Shown here: positions 36,801 through 44,704 of the stretch, in pieces
Numbering within the stretch: the first letter of the stretch is position 1
How the letters are laid out: every line of letters starts with the position of its first letter
Notes under the pieces: model-generated
Databases searched by the model: none
Told to the model about the DNA's origin: nothing
Seen by the model: the letters and a program-made list of their open reading frames with translations, nothing else
Translations under genes and position numbers: made by a program
Assembly (NCBI RefSeq): GCF_001642955.1
Contig: NZ_LWSK01000015.1
Coordinates: forward strand, 1 to 64,000
Length of the DNA stretch: 64,000 nt
Source: Rubripirellula obstinata
Lineage (GTDB): Bacteria; Planctomycetota; Planctomycetia; Pirellulales; Pirellulaceae
Direction: 5' to 3'

Positions 36801-39800
36801 GAACTGCACGAACGAGCCGTTCTTTCCTGGATAGCCACTGTTTGCAACGGAGGGCTCGAAAAAACTCTCCTGCGGATTTCCAATTGAGACCGGTGACTGA
36901 GGATTCGATGGGTTGAATTTGTTGTTCGTGCTAGCGCGGGTTGGGTTGGGGTGACCGGCGTAGTAGCCTTGCGAGTCAATGAGGTGCAAACCGTCGAGCA
37001 TGGTTTTGCCGGGCTCGTTCACCTGGTTTGTTGCATAGTCATCGCTGGAGTTCCCCGGCGTCCCATTGTTATTGATGATGGGAATGTCTCCCCATCCGCT
37101 ATTAGATCCGTTGTCGATCGAATACAGCTTGCCGGATTCCGTCAGTACGATGTCATAGGGATTCCGCCAGCCCGGTGAGTGAACTTGAACGGGGCCACCA
37201 GGAACCAACTTGGCTTGATTCTTTCCGTTATTTCCACCAAACGGGTCATTCAAATCGTTTGTACCTGGCCGATCCTGGTCATTGAGCGTGGGAAGGTCGT
37301 AGGTCGATTCACCAATCGCATCCAAATCAACGGAAAGAATGGCGGCAGACAATGCATATTCGGGTAGAAGGGCGAAGTTATTCGATGGCGCACCCATGTT
37401 GGTGTTGCCGCCCGCAGTCACGAACAATGTGTTCGAGGATTCGTCGAGCACAAGACCGTTGAGGCTGTGATTTTCTTCGCTGCGAGGCAACCCACGCACT
37501 AGGTCAAGCTTTGACCAAGACGAACCTGTCTTAGTTAGGCGGCTAATCACACCCGAATTCGTATCGAGGTTTAGATCGGTTCCCGAGGGGCCAGCTCCGA
37601 TTCGTGGATCAGACGAGCCCGCGTAAATGACTGGTTGGCTGGCCGTACCAACAACCAATAGCCCCGTCAGCAACCGCGTATTTTCATTCGGGTTGGGGCT
37701 GCCATCGTCGTTGTGGTTTGGAATGTTCTTGATCTGGTTGATCGTTTCAACCGCAGTGACCGAATAGTCGGTTGGACCATTGCGTTGGATCGTCAAAGCC
37801 TTAATCGTTCCGTCTTGCTGCCCCACGTAAAGGCGTCCGTCAGGACCAAACTGCAGGGTTGTCGGATTGTTGACTCCGGCGTTGTTGAGCGTTGATTTCG
37901 AAAAATTAATCGGGCTGTTACCGCTGGTTCCCGAAAGCGGAATGGAAATCGGACCGCCGGTGCCGGAATGCTGGATCGTCAGGGTGCCGATTGAAGTTTG
38001 ATCTCCAGTCGGGCTGTACTGAACGGGAACATTCAGAGCCTGTCCCGGAGCAAGAACAATCGGCAAAGATCCACTCTGCATGGTAGAGAACACCGCCGCA
38101 CCACTGGTATTGATCGATGAAATCGTGATCGAAGGATCGCCGCTGGCACCGCCATTGGTCAGTGTCACGCTGGCTGTCTGACTGGATCCAGATGTGACAT
38201 TCCCAAATGCTAATTCCGTGGGTGAAACCAGCAACGTGTTTGGGGGTGAAGGCAAGCTAATCACCTCAATCCCTTTGACGGCTGGGCTCTGTTTGACATG
38301 CCCAAAGTCAATGTTCAAAACGCTGTCGGAGCTAACGATGAACGACTTCATTACCCCCGTATATCCGCCGACGTCCGCGTAAACGTCATAGTCATCTAAG
38401 ACGGTTTGTCCTTCAATCGAAACGTCGAAGATTCGCGCCCCGATGGACTGGGTCCCGGTAAATGTTTCAGCAAAGAATAAACGAACCTCATAGGGGCCGC
38501 TGGTGACAGGGAACTCCCATTTCATATCAGGATCGGCACCTTGATCCCAGCGTTCGGTTTGAAAAAGTGCCTGTGGCGTCCCCGAAGGAATCGATGGATC
38601 TGATAGATCAATCGGCTGCGTCGTTGACGCAAGCGTGTTACCTATCGCAGCAGCATTCAGATAGGGTGACCAAGTAACCTTTGTATCGGTGGTCCAATCG
38701 GGGGTGGACGCCAGATTTGGTCCGCCTGCATTGACTCGATATAGCGGACCGTCACCGGAATTTACGCCGCCAACATTGATGGTAAACGCTTCGGAATCCG
38801 ACAATGCTGGCGAACCGTTGTCCGTCGCCGTGACCTGACCAGAGTACGTGCCGCTGCTGCCGACCGGTGGCGCAATCGTTATCAATCCACTGCCATTCCC
38901 ATTGTCTTGCAACGTCACGAAAGAGGGGAAACCCGATTCAGACAAAGTTAGAATGTCGCCACCATCAGCATCCTGCGCTGACACGGGAACGCTGACCTGC
39001 GATCCAGGTGCAACCGTGATGTCGGAGATCGCGGACAATACCGGTGCCGAGTTTCCGCCGCCTGAGGTTAACTGCAAAATCTCGATCGCACTGATCATCG
39101 GATTTTCTGTCACACGTCCGAAATCGATATCAAGCACCGAATCCGACGTTACCGTGAACGACTTCATCACACCTTTATCTGCGCCAACATCGGCGAACAC
39201 GTCATAGTCAATGAGCACCAACTGGTTTTCGATCGATACGTTGAACACCCGCTCTCCAACCGCTTGATTGCCGGAGAATATCTCGGCGAAAAACAGCCGT
39301 ACTTCATAATCGCCCGCTGAAACCGGAAATTCCCACTCAAGCTCCGGTGCATCACCCGGATCCCAGCGGCCTTTTTGAAAGATCGCTTGAGGTGTTCCCG
39401 AGGGAATCGAAGGATCGGAAAGGTCAATCGACTGAATCGTCGAACTGATTCGATTGCCCGTTGCAACGGCGTTCGAATACGTCGATGGCAGTGACTTAGA
39501 ATCTGAATCCCAGCCCAGCCCGTCGGCAACGCTTGGTCCACCTGCGTTGACTCGATACAGCGAACTACTACTGAAGGTCCCGCCACTGACATTGATCGAA
39601 AACGCTTCGGAATCCGACAATGCTGGCGAACCGTTGTCCGTCGCCGTGACCTGACCAGAGTACGTGCCGCTGCTGCCGACCGGTGGCGCAATCGTTATCA
39701 ATCCACTGCCATTCCCATTGTCTTGCAACGTCACGAAAGAGGGGAAACCCGATTCAGACAAAGTTAGAATGTCGCCACCATCAGCATCCTGCGCTGACAC

Positions 39801-40589
39801 GGGAACGCTGACCTGCGATCCAGGTGCAACCGTGATGTCGGAGATCGCGGACAATACCGGTGCCGAGTTTCCGCCGCCTGAGGTTAACTGCAAAATCTCG
39901 ATCGCACTGATCATCGGATTTTCTGTCACACGTCCGAAATCGATATCAAGCACCGAATCCGACGTTACCGTGAACGACTTCATCACACCTTTATCTGCGC
40001 CAACATCGGCGAACACGTCATAATCGTTGAGCACCAACTGGTTTTCGATCGATACGTCGAACACCCGCTCTCCAACCGCTTGATTGCCGGAGAATATCTC
40101 GGCGAAAAACAGCCGTACTTCATAATCGCCCGCTGAAACCGGAAATTCCCACTCCATCTCCGGTGCATCACCCGGATCCCAGCGGCCTTTTTGAAAGATC
40201 GCTTGAGGTGTTCCTGAGGGAATCGAAGGATCGGAGAGGTCAATCGACTGAATCGTCGAACTGATTCGATTGCCCGTCGCATCAGCATTCACGTAGGCTG
40301 ATGGGAGGGACTTGCTGTCAGCGGTCCAATCGCTAACGTCGTCAACGAGACCTCCACCCGCATTCACGCGAAATACCGTCGCCGCCATCAAGTGCCGAGG
40401 CTCAAGCTTCTCTACCAAAACTCTTCGACGACGGAGCATTCTCGCCCGCCTTCGATACGAACCCGCACCCCCGTTAGATCGAACTTGATTGCCTGACGAT
40501 AAATACATAACGGCCTCAACGGGCAAGGTGTGTGGGGGCGGGCGAGGGGAGTACCGAAAAATCTCGCAAAGGCAGGACATCCTGCGCAT
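33807..40589 (-). CDS. Giant exported LEPR-XLL / malectin / dockerin protein
   Basis: A 2260-residue secreted or surface protein. After an arginine-rich leader comes the LEPR-XLL motif LEPRHLMAA (62-70), the planctomycete export signature. Then: malectin-like domain 1 (about 72-235), cadherin/Ig-like repeat (240-335), malectin 2 (345-506), a near-identical Ig-like repeat (512-607), divergent malectin 3 (618-785), a choice-of-anchor-D-type domain (788-890), a sorbosone-dehydrogenase-like beta-propeller (about 895-1330), an acidic calcium-type stretch with CPGDQDCDMYSDSDE, a lectin-like beta-sandwich (about 1415-1590), further beta domains including a CBM-like one near 2010-2150, and a dockerin type I pair (DVNDDLNVTALDALMV, DVNGDGRTTALDALQV). 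The tail is acidic and ends SLF. Malectin and CBM-like domains suggest carbohydrate binding. Methionines 28 (40508) and 51 are alternative starts. Confidence 0.88.
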   Translation of the reverse strand: MRRMSCLCEIFRYSPRPPPHTLPVEAVMYLSSGNQVRSNGGAGSYRRRARMLRRRRVLVEKLEPRHLMAATVFRVNAGGGLVDDVSDWTADSKSLPSAYVNADATGNRISSTIQSIDLSDPSIPSGTPQAIFQKGRWDPGDAPEMEWEFPVSAGDYEVRLFFAEIFSGNQAVGERVFDVSIENQLVLNDYDVFADVGADKGVMKSFTVTSDSVLDIDFGRVTENPMISAIEILQLTSGGGNSAPVLSAISDITVAPGSQVSVPVSAQDADGGDILTLSESGFPSFVTLQDNGNGSGLITIAPPVGSSGTYSGQVTATDNGSPALSDSEAFSINVSGGTFSSSSLYRVNAGGPSVADGLGWDSDSKSLPSTYSNAVATGNRISSTIQSIDLSDPSIPSGTPQAIFQKGRWDPGDAPELEWEFPVSAGDYEVRLFFAEIFSGNQAVGERVFNVSIENQLVLIDYDVFADVGADKGVMKSFTVTSDSVLDIDFGRVTENPMISAIEILQLTSGGGNSAPVLSAISDITVAPGSQVSVPVSAQDADGGDILTLSESGFPSFVTLQDNGNGSGLITIAPPVGSSGTYSGQVTATDNGSPALSDSEAFTINVGGVNSGDGPLYRVNAGGPNLASTPDWTTDTKVTWSPYLNAAAIGNTLASTTQPIDLSDPSIPSGTPQALFQTERWDQGADPDMKWEFPVTSGPYEVRLFFAETFTGTQSIGARIFDVSIEGQTVLDDYDVYADVGGYTGVMKSFIVSSDSVLNIDFGHVKQSPAVKGIEVISLPSPPNTLLVSPTELAFGNVTSGSSQTASVTLTNGGASGDPSITISSINTSGAAVFSTMQSGSLPIVLAPGQALNVPVQYSPTGDQTSIGTLTIQHSGTGGPISIPLSGTSGNSPINFSKSTLNNAGVNNPTTLQFGPDGRLYVGQQDGTIKALTIQRNGPTDYSVTAVETINQIKNIPNHNDDGSPNPNENTRLLTGLLVVGTASQPVIYAGSSDPRIGAGPSGTDLNLDTNSGVISRLTKTGSSWSKLDLVRGLPRSEENHSLNGLVLDESSNTLFVTAGGNTNMGAPSNNFALLPEYALSAAILSVDLDAIGESTYDLPTLNDQDRPGTNDLNDPFGGNNGKNQAKLVPGGPVQVHSPGWRNPYDIVLTESGKLYSIDNGSNSGWGDIPIINNNGTPGNSSDDYATNQVNEPGKTMLDGLHLIDSQGYYAGHPNPTRASTNNKFNPSNPQSPVSIGNPQESFFEPSVANSGYPGKNGSFVQFNNSTNGLTEYTASNFGGQLKGDLLAVSYGNDVKRIQLNGAGNDDLSTTNLFSSVGAIPLDITTQGDSDVFAGSIWIADYVNNSIVIFEPSDGGNSVCPGDQDCDMYSDSDELANETDPANAADFPADNDGDFTSDLLDDDDDNDSVLDIDDAFAIDAFNGSQTPIGTIYTWENGTNSGGLLNLNFTGLMKNGSDDYLDQFDAGAVTAGGAAGVLTIDAAGSGTALGASNDQEQALQFGFNAGSTSEAFVGKTSVVGPFSGLSPEPNTEMGFYLGTGDQDNYVSLVVTGANGGQVKFLKEVGGNASVIGTANLPVANVDFVELDLRVDPDTNVVQAIYQASVGGNLGQRVTLPQTTQIPASWINANMAIGVISTDSTPNSEVPVTWDFLGVEAAPPTSNVPGSASLIVNQNGSINASTYNTNSIKLTNASESDGPLITEVTFDLSTTFLPDVVFDPQGTAGDIVSRGLIPSSGVPETGFVVPNKPNSDPFSVPHQDGFYQMSMVFTDFGPGETIEFGVDIDPTTIKGLPSDGQGSDWAGSISGLEISGATMTVTFSDGSTMTSTVFATGNTDGESSSIAAVDAPAAPGIELLGVASTPTTINSSSQTIRVTGQPGQQVRLMVAEGQLDPTTAVFDVDPFEANSVIAVDHFNATIGASGNVDVPLTLAQSDSNGGIFHFLAVVQEADGRTSDVSPVLVVQLDEPSVDPDNNPAFIEVDGVVVMEVESRAATDDWESEASITDFTGSGYYRWDGPNLYDQDQAGSLGVLEYRVLITNPGTYQLRVRSHRDDGTGTDSNDVWVKMDSGNWKKIYSSVQGQWTWNTKFDQTGTNPDASYTLEPGMHTFSIGGRSKDFRIDRVVLVNTELTTENAAKKTNVPESDREGGNSGPATFASFDVNDDLNVTALDALMVMNSISSPGAGEGEKVFSTKSDSNLTTDVNGDGRTTALDALQVINYLSRINRGSQALETEQSATLPQADDEDQTLIANEFADAAISSLF
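38770..40345. repeat. 816-bp tandem duplication inside the giant gene
   Basis: Two copies of one malectin plus Ig-like module lie 816 bases (272 codons) apart, about 38770-39530 and 39586-40345. A 360-base stretch (38848-39207 and 39664-40023) appears identical at the DNA level, including third codon positions. A third malectin module downstream is clearly divergent, so the first two were duplicated or homogenised recently. Confidence 0.9.
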
Positions 40590-40951
40590 CCTGCATAATC
40601 GCCGCAGTTTATCGCTGCTGAATCTGAATAGTCAATCACCATTCGAGAGACTAGGCTCTTTGGGGGAATTGACCCGCCTCAATCAATAAACAGCGGATGG
40701 CTCAACGGAAACAGGAGTTCCGTTGAACTCACAAAGCCAAGTGTCGCCGAAGTTTCGCCGAAGCGTCGCTGTTTCCTGTTTAATCAGTGACGCCGAAACG
40801 ATGCGGTCACGATGCTCGAGGAGTGCCGCCTGACTGGCTTGAAAGCTCGCTCGCTTATAGAAAGCAGGCTGGCGGCAGGAGCTTGCCAGATTACGAAGCA
40901 ATTTTTTTTGGTGAGAATGGCTTGCAGCCGTTGGTCAACTGAACAAGTTTC
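40590..40951. other. Intergenic region upstream of the giant gene
   Basis: About 360 bases containing the promoter side of the giant gene and the 3' side of the next minus-strand gene. A short perfect hairpin TCAACGGAA / TTCCGTTGA lies at 40702-40726 without a T run, and AAACAGGA / TCCTGTTT recur nearby. No gene is evident. Confidence 0.35.
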
Positions 40952-42346
40952 TCATTCGATGGAATTCACAGTTGAAACACTTGTAAATGCCGAGACGATC
41001 CCGATCGTAAAGAGCAACAAAAAAGAGAAATCAGGATCCAAATAAACCGAAGTCATTTCCAGCGAAACACCAAACAATATCGCCGAGAATGTGAGACAGG
41101 AGAGTTTTTCGCACGGATAAAGGTAGGTTGATGCCCGTCTAGCAAACGAGGCTGCTTGTGCAATTGCGACTAACAGTATCCCCACGAACAATGAGAGCCC
41201 GACCAGACCAAGACGAAGACCAACATTGAGGTAAGAGTTGTCAATGATCGCAACTTGATTTCTGGCTTTGGGGTCGCTGGGTAATCCCGGTATATTTGCT
41301 GGTGGAAAACCTTCGCTTGCCGCCGTTCCGTAACCCGTCATCCCACCCTTCATGATGATGGGAGCATAGAGCTTCAGCACGGTTAACCGATTTCGAGTTC
41401 CAGATTGAATAATTGGCTCTGATGACTCATCCAATTGAACGATTCTTTTGTTGTTGGTCTTCTCGATGCCTTGGTTGAAATATCGAAGCGAAGCCTCAAA
41501 ATTGTTCCACAACAAAAAACACGCAATGAGGCCAGCAGGAATCAGAACAAACCGTGCCAATCGACTTTGAATGGTGATTACAAAACCGATCGACATCGCC
41601 AAAAACAGCAGCGGCCCCCGTGACACCGTCGCAAAAATACCGATCGTGGCGGTCGCGAGACTCAAAAATCCTTGTACGAGAGATCGAGCTTCAGACTTCA
41701 AAGTCTCGATCCTTGCGATCTGCCAAGGTAGCAAAAGCATTAAAATCACGGCTAAGAATATCGGATGCCTAACATTGCCGCTGGCACGATGAAAATACCC
41801 GTAACGAATTTGATCGCCAATCGTGACTTCATCGTCAATCTGCGAAACGACGGATGACCAAACGTTGCTAGCTGCAAAGCACTCGAAGATCGCCAGCAAT
41901 GCAATTAACAGCCCAACAGTTGCAAACCAGGGTGCCAAATCGCTCAGCGAGCGGCGGCTGACGATCGCATAGCGTCCCGTGGCATAAGGCAACATCCATT
42001 CGCCGTAGGCTTGGCATGCTGTCCCGAAAAACTCAGCTCCCTTTGAAACATCAACGACGATGTGCCATACCAGGATCGCCGTAATCAGAACATCCAGCGC
42101 TGTCACGGTAATGAAAAACTTTCGGCCGGAGTGAAAGCAGAATGCCGTCAGCAAAACAATGGCGGTCGCGATCCGGACATTGATGGGTGTACCCAGAAAT
42201 TCAATTTCAAACCAGCTAGCCCCCAGGAACGCCATCGCCATTCCCACACCAAGGATCATCTCTTTTCCCTTGGTTCGGCCGACCCAGAATGCGACTCCAA
42301 CCGATAGCGTCAACCAAAGATAGAAGGCAAACTGATTGGAAAGCAT
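40952..42346 (-). CDS. O-antigen ligase-like membrane protein
   Basis: A 464-residue inner-membrane protein with about twelve hydrophobic segments. The large loop near residues 300-390 includes ESSEPIIQSGTRNRLTVLKLY, KGGMTGYGTAASEGFPP and IIDNSYLNVGLRLGLVGLSLF. The last follows the (H/D)NxYL...xGxxG pattern of the O-antigen ligase/Wzy_C family, although the usual HN is DN here. It could polymerise repeat units or ligate glycan to a carrier. It stands alone on the minus strand, with long gaps either side. It differs from the ligase-like protein encoded at 27447, so the two are probably not redundant. Confidence 0.77.
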   Translation of the reverse strand: MLSNQFAFYLWLTLSVGVAFWVGRTKGKEMILGVGMAMAFLGASWFEIEFLGTPINVRIATAIVLLTAFCFHSGRKFFITVTALDVLITAILVWHIVVDVSKGAEFFGTACQAYGEWMLPYATGRYAIVSRRSLSDLAPWFATVGLLIALLAIFECFAASNVWSSVVSQIDDEVTIGDQIRYGYFHRASGNVRHPIFLAVILMLLLPWQIARIETLKSEARSLVQGFLSLATATIGIFATVSRGPLLFLAMSIGFVITIQSRLARFVLIPAGLIACFLLWNNFEASLRYFNQGIEKTNNKRIVQLDESSEPIIQSGTRNRLTVLKLYAPIIMKGGMTGYGTAASEGFPPANIPGLPSDPKARNQVAIIDNSYLNVGLRLGLVGLSLFVGILLVAIAQAASFARRASTYLYPCEKLSCLTFSAILFGVSLEMTSVYLDPDFSFLLLFTIGIVSAFTSVSTVNSIE

Positions 42347-42760
42347 TGAATCAAAGGGGGCTGGAGTCTGATCTTGGATGGGCGTTATCGACGCAATGCC
42401 CGCTAGATTTATTCAAGTTGGCATTCATGACAAAAATTCTCTCCCCGGCAAAATGCTGGCTTTAATTCTAATTGCCCGAGAATTTGAGACCCCCAACATT
42501 CCAAGAGTAATTGTCAAATGTTGTGTTCTGAGATGATTGAATCAGGCGGCGGTTTCAACCTGCATGATCCCGTCCTCGAAGGAACGTCCTTCGATAACGA
42601 CGGTAATTTTTTCGTGGCAGTTAAGCCGTCTCTATTTTCGCCAATACTCTGCTCCACTGCGGCAATTGCTCTTCTCGCGGCGCGTGGCAAGGCTCTCGTA
42701 GATTGGGACAGGTTAGTTTTAGGGTAGTGGGTGCAGGCACGCTAATCGGCAAACATTTTT

Positions 42761-42835
42761 GTAAGCCTTAACGAGTAGAGCGAATTTCGGCATTTTGCAG
42801 CCCTGCCGTAACTCGCTTCGCTCGCTGCGGCCTAC
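42761..42835. repeat. GTAGGCC-type inverted repeat pair (family 2), degenerate
   Basis: The left arm GTAAGCCTTAACGAG...TTTCGGCA pairs imperfectly with the right arm TGCCGTAACTCGC...GCGGCCTAC. The right arm matches the units of the array at 6546-6983. Confidence 0.7.
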
Positions 42836-42897
42836 TTTTGGGGCTGCCCCGAAACAACTTCCCGTTTTCCCATTCGGAACGGCTCATTAAATCGACA

Positions 42898-42975
42898 AGC
42901 CCGTAAGCGAGGGATTTTGTTTGACGCGAAGATCCCTTGCTTACGCGTTTGAGTTGGGGTTGGGGTTGGGGTTTC
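42898..42975. repeat. Palindromic repeat with CGTAAGCGAGGGAT ends (family 5)
   Basis: CCCGTAAGCGAGGGAT and ATCCCTTGCTTACGCGTTTG form inverted arms, followed by GAGTTGGGG and two further TTGGGG units. It matches the arms of the interrupted element at 55561-55845. Confidence 0.7.
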
Positions 42976-43182
42976 GTCGAATCAAATCTCATTAAGTTAT
43001 TTCGTGACCATTCCTTCCGGCCTCCGGCCGATTAGCTTGCAACAGCCCGGCTCTAGTTATACTGCTTACCCAGTCTAGCGGAATGTCTCCAAGAGTGAGT
43101 AAACCTAGGATCTTTGCAGTTGGGGTCTTTGCAGTCGTAATGAGGTTGAGTTGCAATTTTTAGTTTACTGAAGCGAATCATC

Positions 43183-44481
43183 TTGACTGCGTTTTGTCGC
43201 GGTCTTTCGGCTGCCGGTACGTTTGGCTTGAATGTGGTGCTGGCACGTCAATTGCCTTTGGCCGACTACGGTAATTTGGCTGTTTGCCTGACCGCTGTTT
43301 TGGCACTCGCAATCTTCTCGCGATTTGGATTCGAGACCTCGCTGTTGCGTTTTGGTGGCGCGGCGTGGCACGATGACAACCTCAATGCGTTTCGCCGAGT
43401 GGTCAACATTGCGCTGAAAGTCGTCACCTCCATCAGCGTCGTGGTGGCAATCGTGATCGGATTGTTGCTGTGGGTTTCGCCTTTCGATTGGGCTGCGGGC
43501 GAATTACTGCGAACCGTTTTGATCGCCGTTCCTTTTCTTGCGATCAGCAGCATTGTTGCATCCGGTTTTAAAGCAGCTCATCGCCCCGAGGCTGGGGCGT
43601 TGTTTGAAGTCGGTGGAGTCAGCTTGTTGGCTTGCTGCTTGGTCTTGGTTTTACCGTCTTTAGGGTACGCAGTAACGGCGCAGTCGGCTGCAATTATTTA
43701 CGTCGGATCGTCCATTGCTTTTTGTGCGATTGGTCTTCTTTCATTGACACTCTTAAAACGCTACGCCAAGCCAACCAATGATCTTACGCAAGCTGATTCA
43801 CCGGACGGCGATTTCAAGGACAGCAACGTCAAGTACAAAGAAGTTTCACTGAAGGAATACCTGACAACATCAAGTGACTTCTTGATCGTTGCGGGCACAC
43901 AGTTCTTGGGAAATTGGAGTGGTGTTTTCTTTGTCGAGTACTTCCAGGACGAAACCGCGGCGGCACTGTTTTCTGCGGCTCGTCGAACATCGCTTCTTCC
44001 GCTGCTGTTGTTAAGCGTTGTCGTTGCTATCTGTTCGCCGAAGTTAGCTGGACTCTTTCAGGCGTCTGAGCCGGAACGCTTTCAGGCCCTGGTTCATCGA
44101 TCTTCGCTAATCGTCTGTGCCGTGAACGTCCCCATCTTGCTGGTCATGGCAATCGGGGCACCGTGGTGGATGAACCTGTTCGGAAGCGACTATCAATCTC
44201 ATTGGATTTTATTGACGGTTATGTCTTGCGGCCAACTCGTCGGTGCGGTGACGGGGATCGCGACCGGCGTGATGGGAATGACGGGACAGCAGCAATTGCT
44301 TCGGCGGATTTCAATCGTGTCTGCGGTTGCTGCCGTGATCTTGTCCGCGGTTTTGTCCGCAACCATGGGCGTGCTTGGTGCGGCCATCGCGGGTGCGTTC
44401 TATGCCGCTGGCCAGTCGTTGGCAGTCACATTTGCGGTCCGAAAGCAGCTCGGGTATTTCCCGACGCCTCGCTTGCGGTAA
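43183..44481 (+). CDS. Wzx-like polysaccharide flippase (second)
   Basis: A membrane protein of 432 residues or slightly more, with about twelve hydrophobic helices, of the polysaccharide transport superfamily. The N-terminus SAAGTFGLNVVLARQLPLADYGNLAVCLTAVLALAIF split over two helices is characteristic. Expected role: flipping a lipid-linked glycan to the periplasmic face. The start is uncertain. TTG at 43183 is the first usual start codon, but the frame is open 11 codons further up (VAIFSLLKRIIL), which looks like a natural N-terminus, so initiation at a rare codon such as CTG (43168) or a sequence change is possible. The TAA stop merges with the end of a family-1 repeat. Confidence 0.85.
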   Translation: MTAFCRGLSAAGTFGLNVVLARQLPLADYGNLAVCLTAVLALAIFSRFGFETSLLRFGGAAWHDDNLNAFRRVVNIALKVVTSISVVVAIVIGLLLWVSPFDWAAGELLRTVLIAVPFLAISSIVASGFKAAHRPEAGALFEVGGVSLLACCLVLVLPSLGYAVTAQSAAIIYVGSSIAFCAIGLLSLTLLKRYAKPTNDLTQADSPDGDFKDSNVKYKEVSLKEYLTTSSDFLIVAGTQFLGNWSGVFFVEYFQDETAAALFSAARRTSLLPLLLLSVVVAICSPKLAGLFQASEPERFQALVHRSSLIVCAVNVPILLVMAIGAPWWMNLFGSDYQSHWILLTVMSCGQLVGAVTGIATGVMGMTGQQQLLRRISIVSAVAAVILSAVLSATMGVLGAAIAGAFYAAGQSLAVTFAVRKQLGYFPTPRLR

Positions 44482-44580
44482 GGAACGTCCAACTTCTTAT
44501 AGTCGCCTTTCGCTCCGCGAAAGCAGAGGATTCGCTACTATCGCGGAGCGAAAGGCGACACTAATTTCCCGCTCATTCCT
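44481..44580. repeat. 100-bp palindromic repeat (family 1), inverted orientation
   Basis: Exactly 100 bases, AGGAACGTCCAACTTCTTATAG...GACACTAATTTCCCGCTCATTCCT, inverted relative to the copies at 30073 and 46208. The TAA of the flippase gene (44479-44481) runs directly into its first base. The inner hairpin is TCGCCTTTCGCTCCGCGA with its complement. It may act as the 3' end of the flippase transcript. Confidence 0.88.
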
Positions 44581-44704
44581 AGGCAAAGGTAGATCACGAA
44601 CGATTATTGTGGTGTGCAAGAGTCCCCCAATGATTAGAATCGCGTAGCAATTCGGATATTCAGCCGTAACTCAAGATCTCCAATTTTGTGGGGAATGAAA
44701 CTTT

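Larger units (their letters stand above)
42347..43182. other. Long intergenic region with two palindromic repeats
   Basis: About 836 bases between divergent genes. A 69-codon TTG-started frame at 42518-42727 has no recognisable features and is not called. The region contains a family-2 pair at 42761-42835 and a family-5 copy at 42900-42975, described separately. The promoters of both flanking genes should lie here. Confidence 0.45.

Noticed and set aside
39167-39691. Minus-strand frame inside the giant gene
   Set aside because: It is a shifted frame of the same repeat modules; the arginine- and serine-rich composition is typical of a shadow.
42518-42727. 69-codon TTG-started frame
   Set aside because: No ribosome-binding site, no recognised motif, and a repeat follows directly; chance is more likely.
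42951-42972. Telomere-like TTGGGG repeat or G-quadruplex
   Set aside because: There are only three GGGG runs, and they are part of a family-5 repeat end. A bacterial telomere is not indicated.
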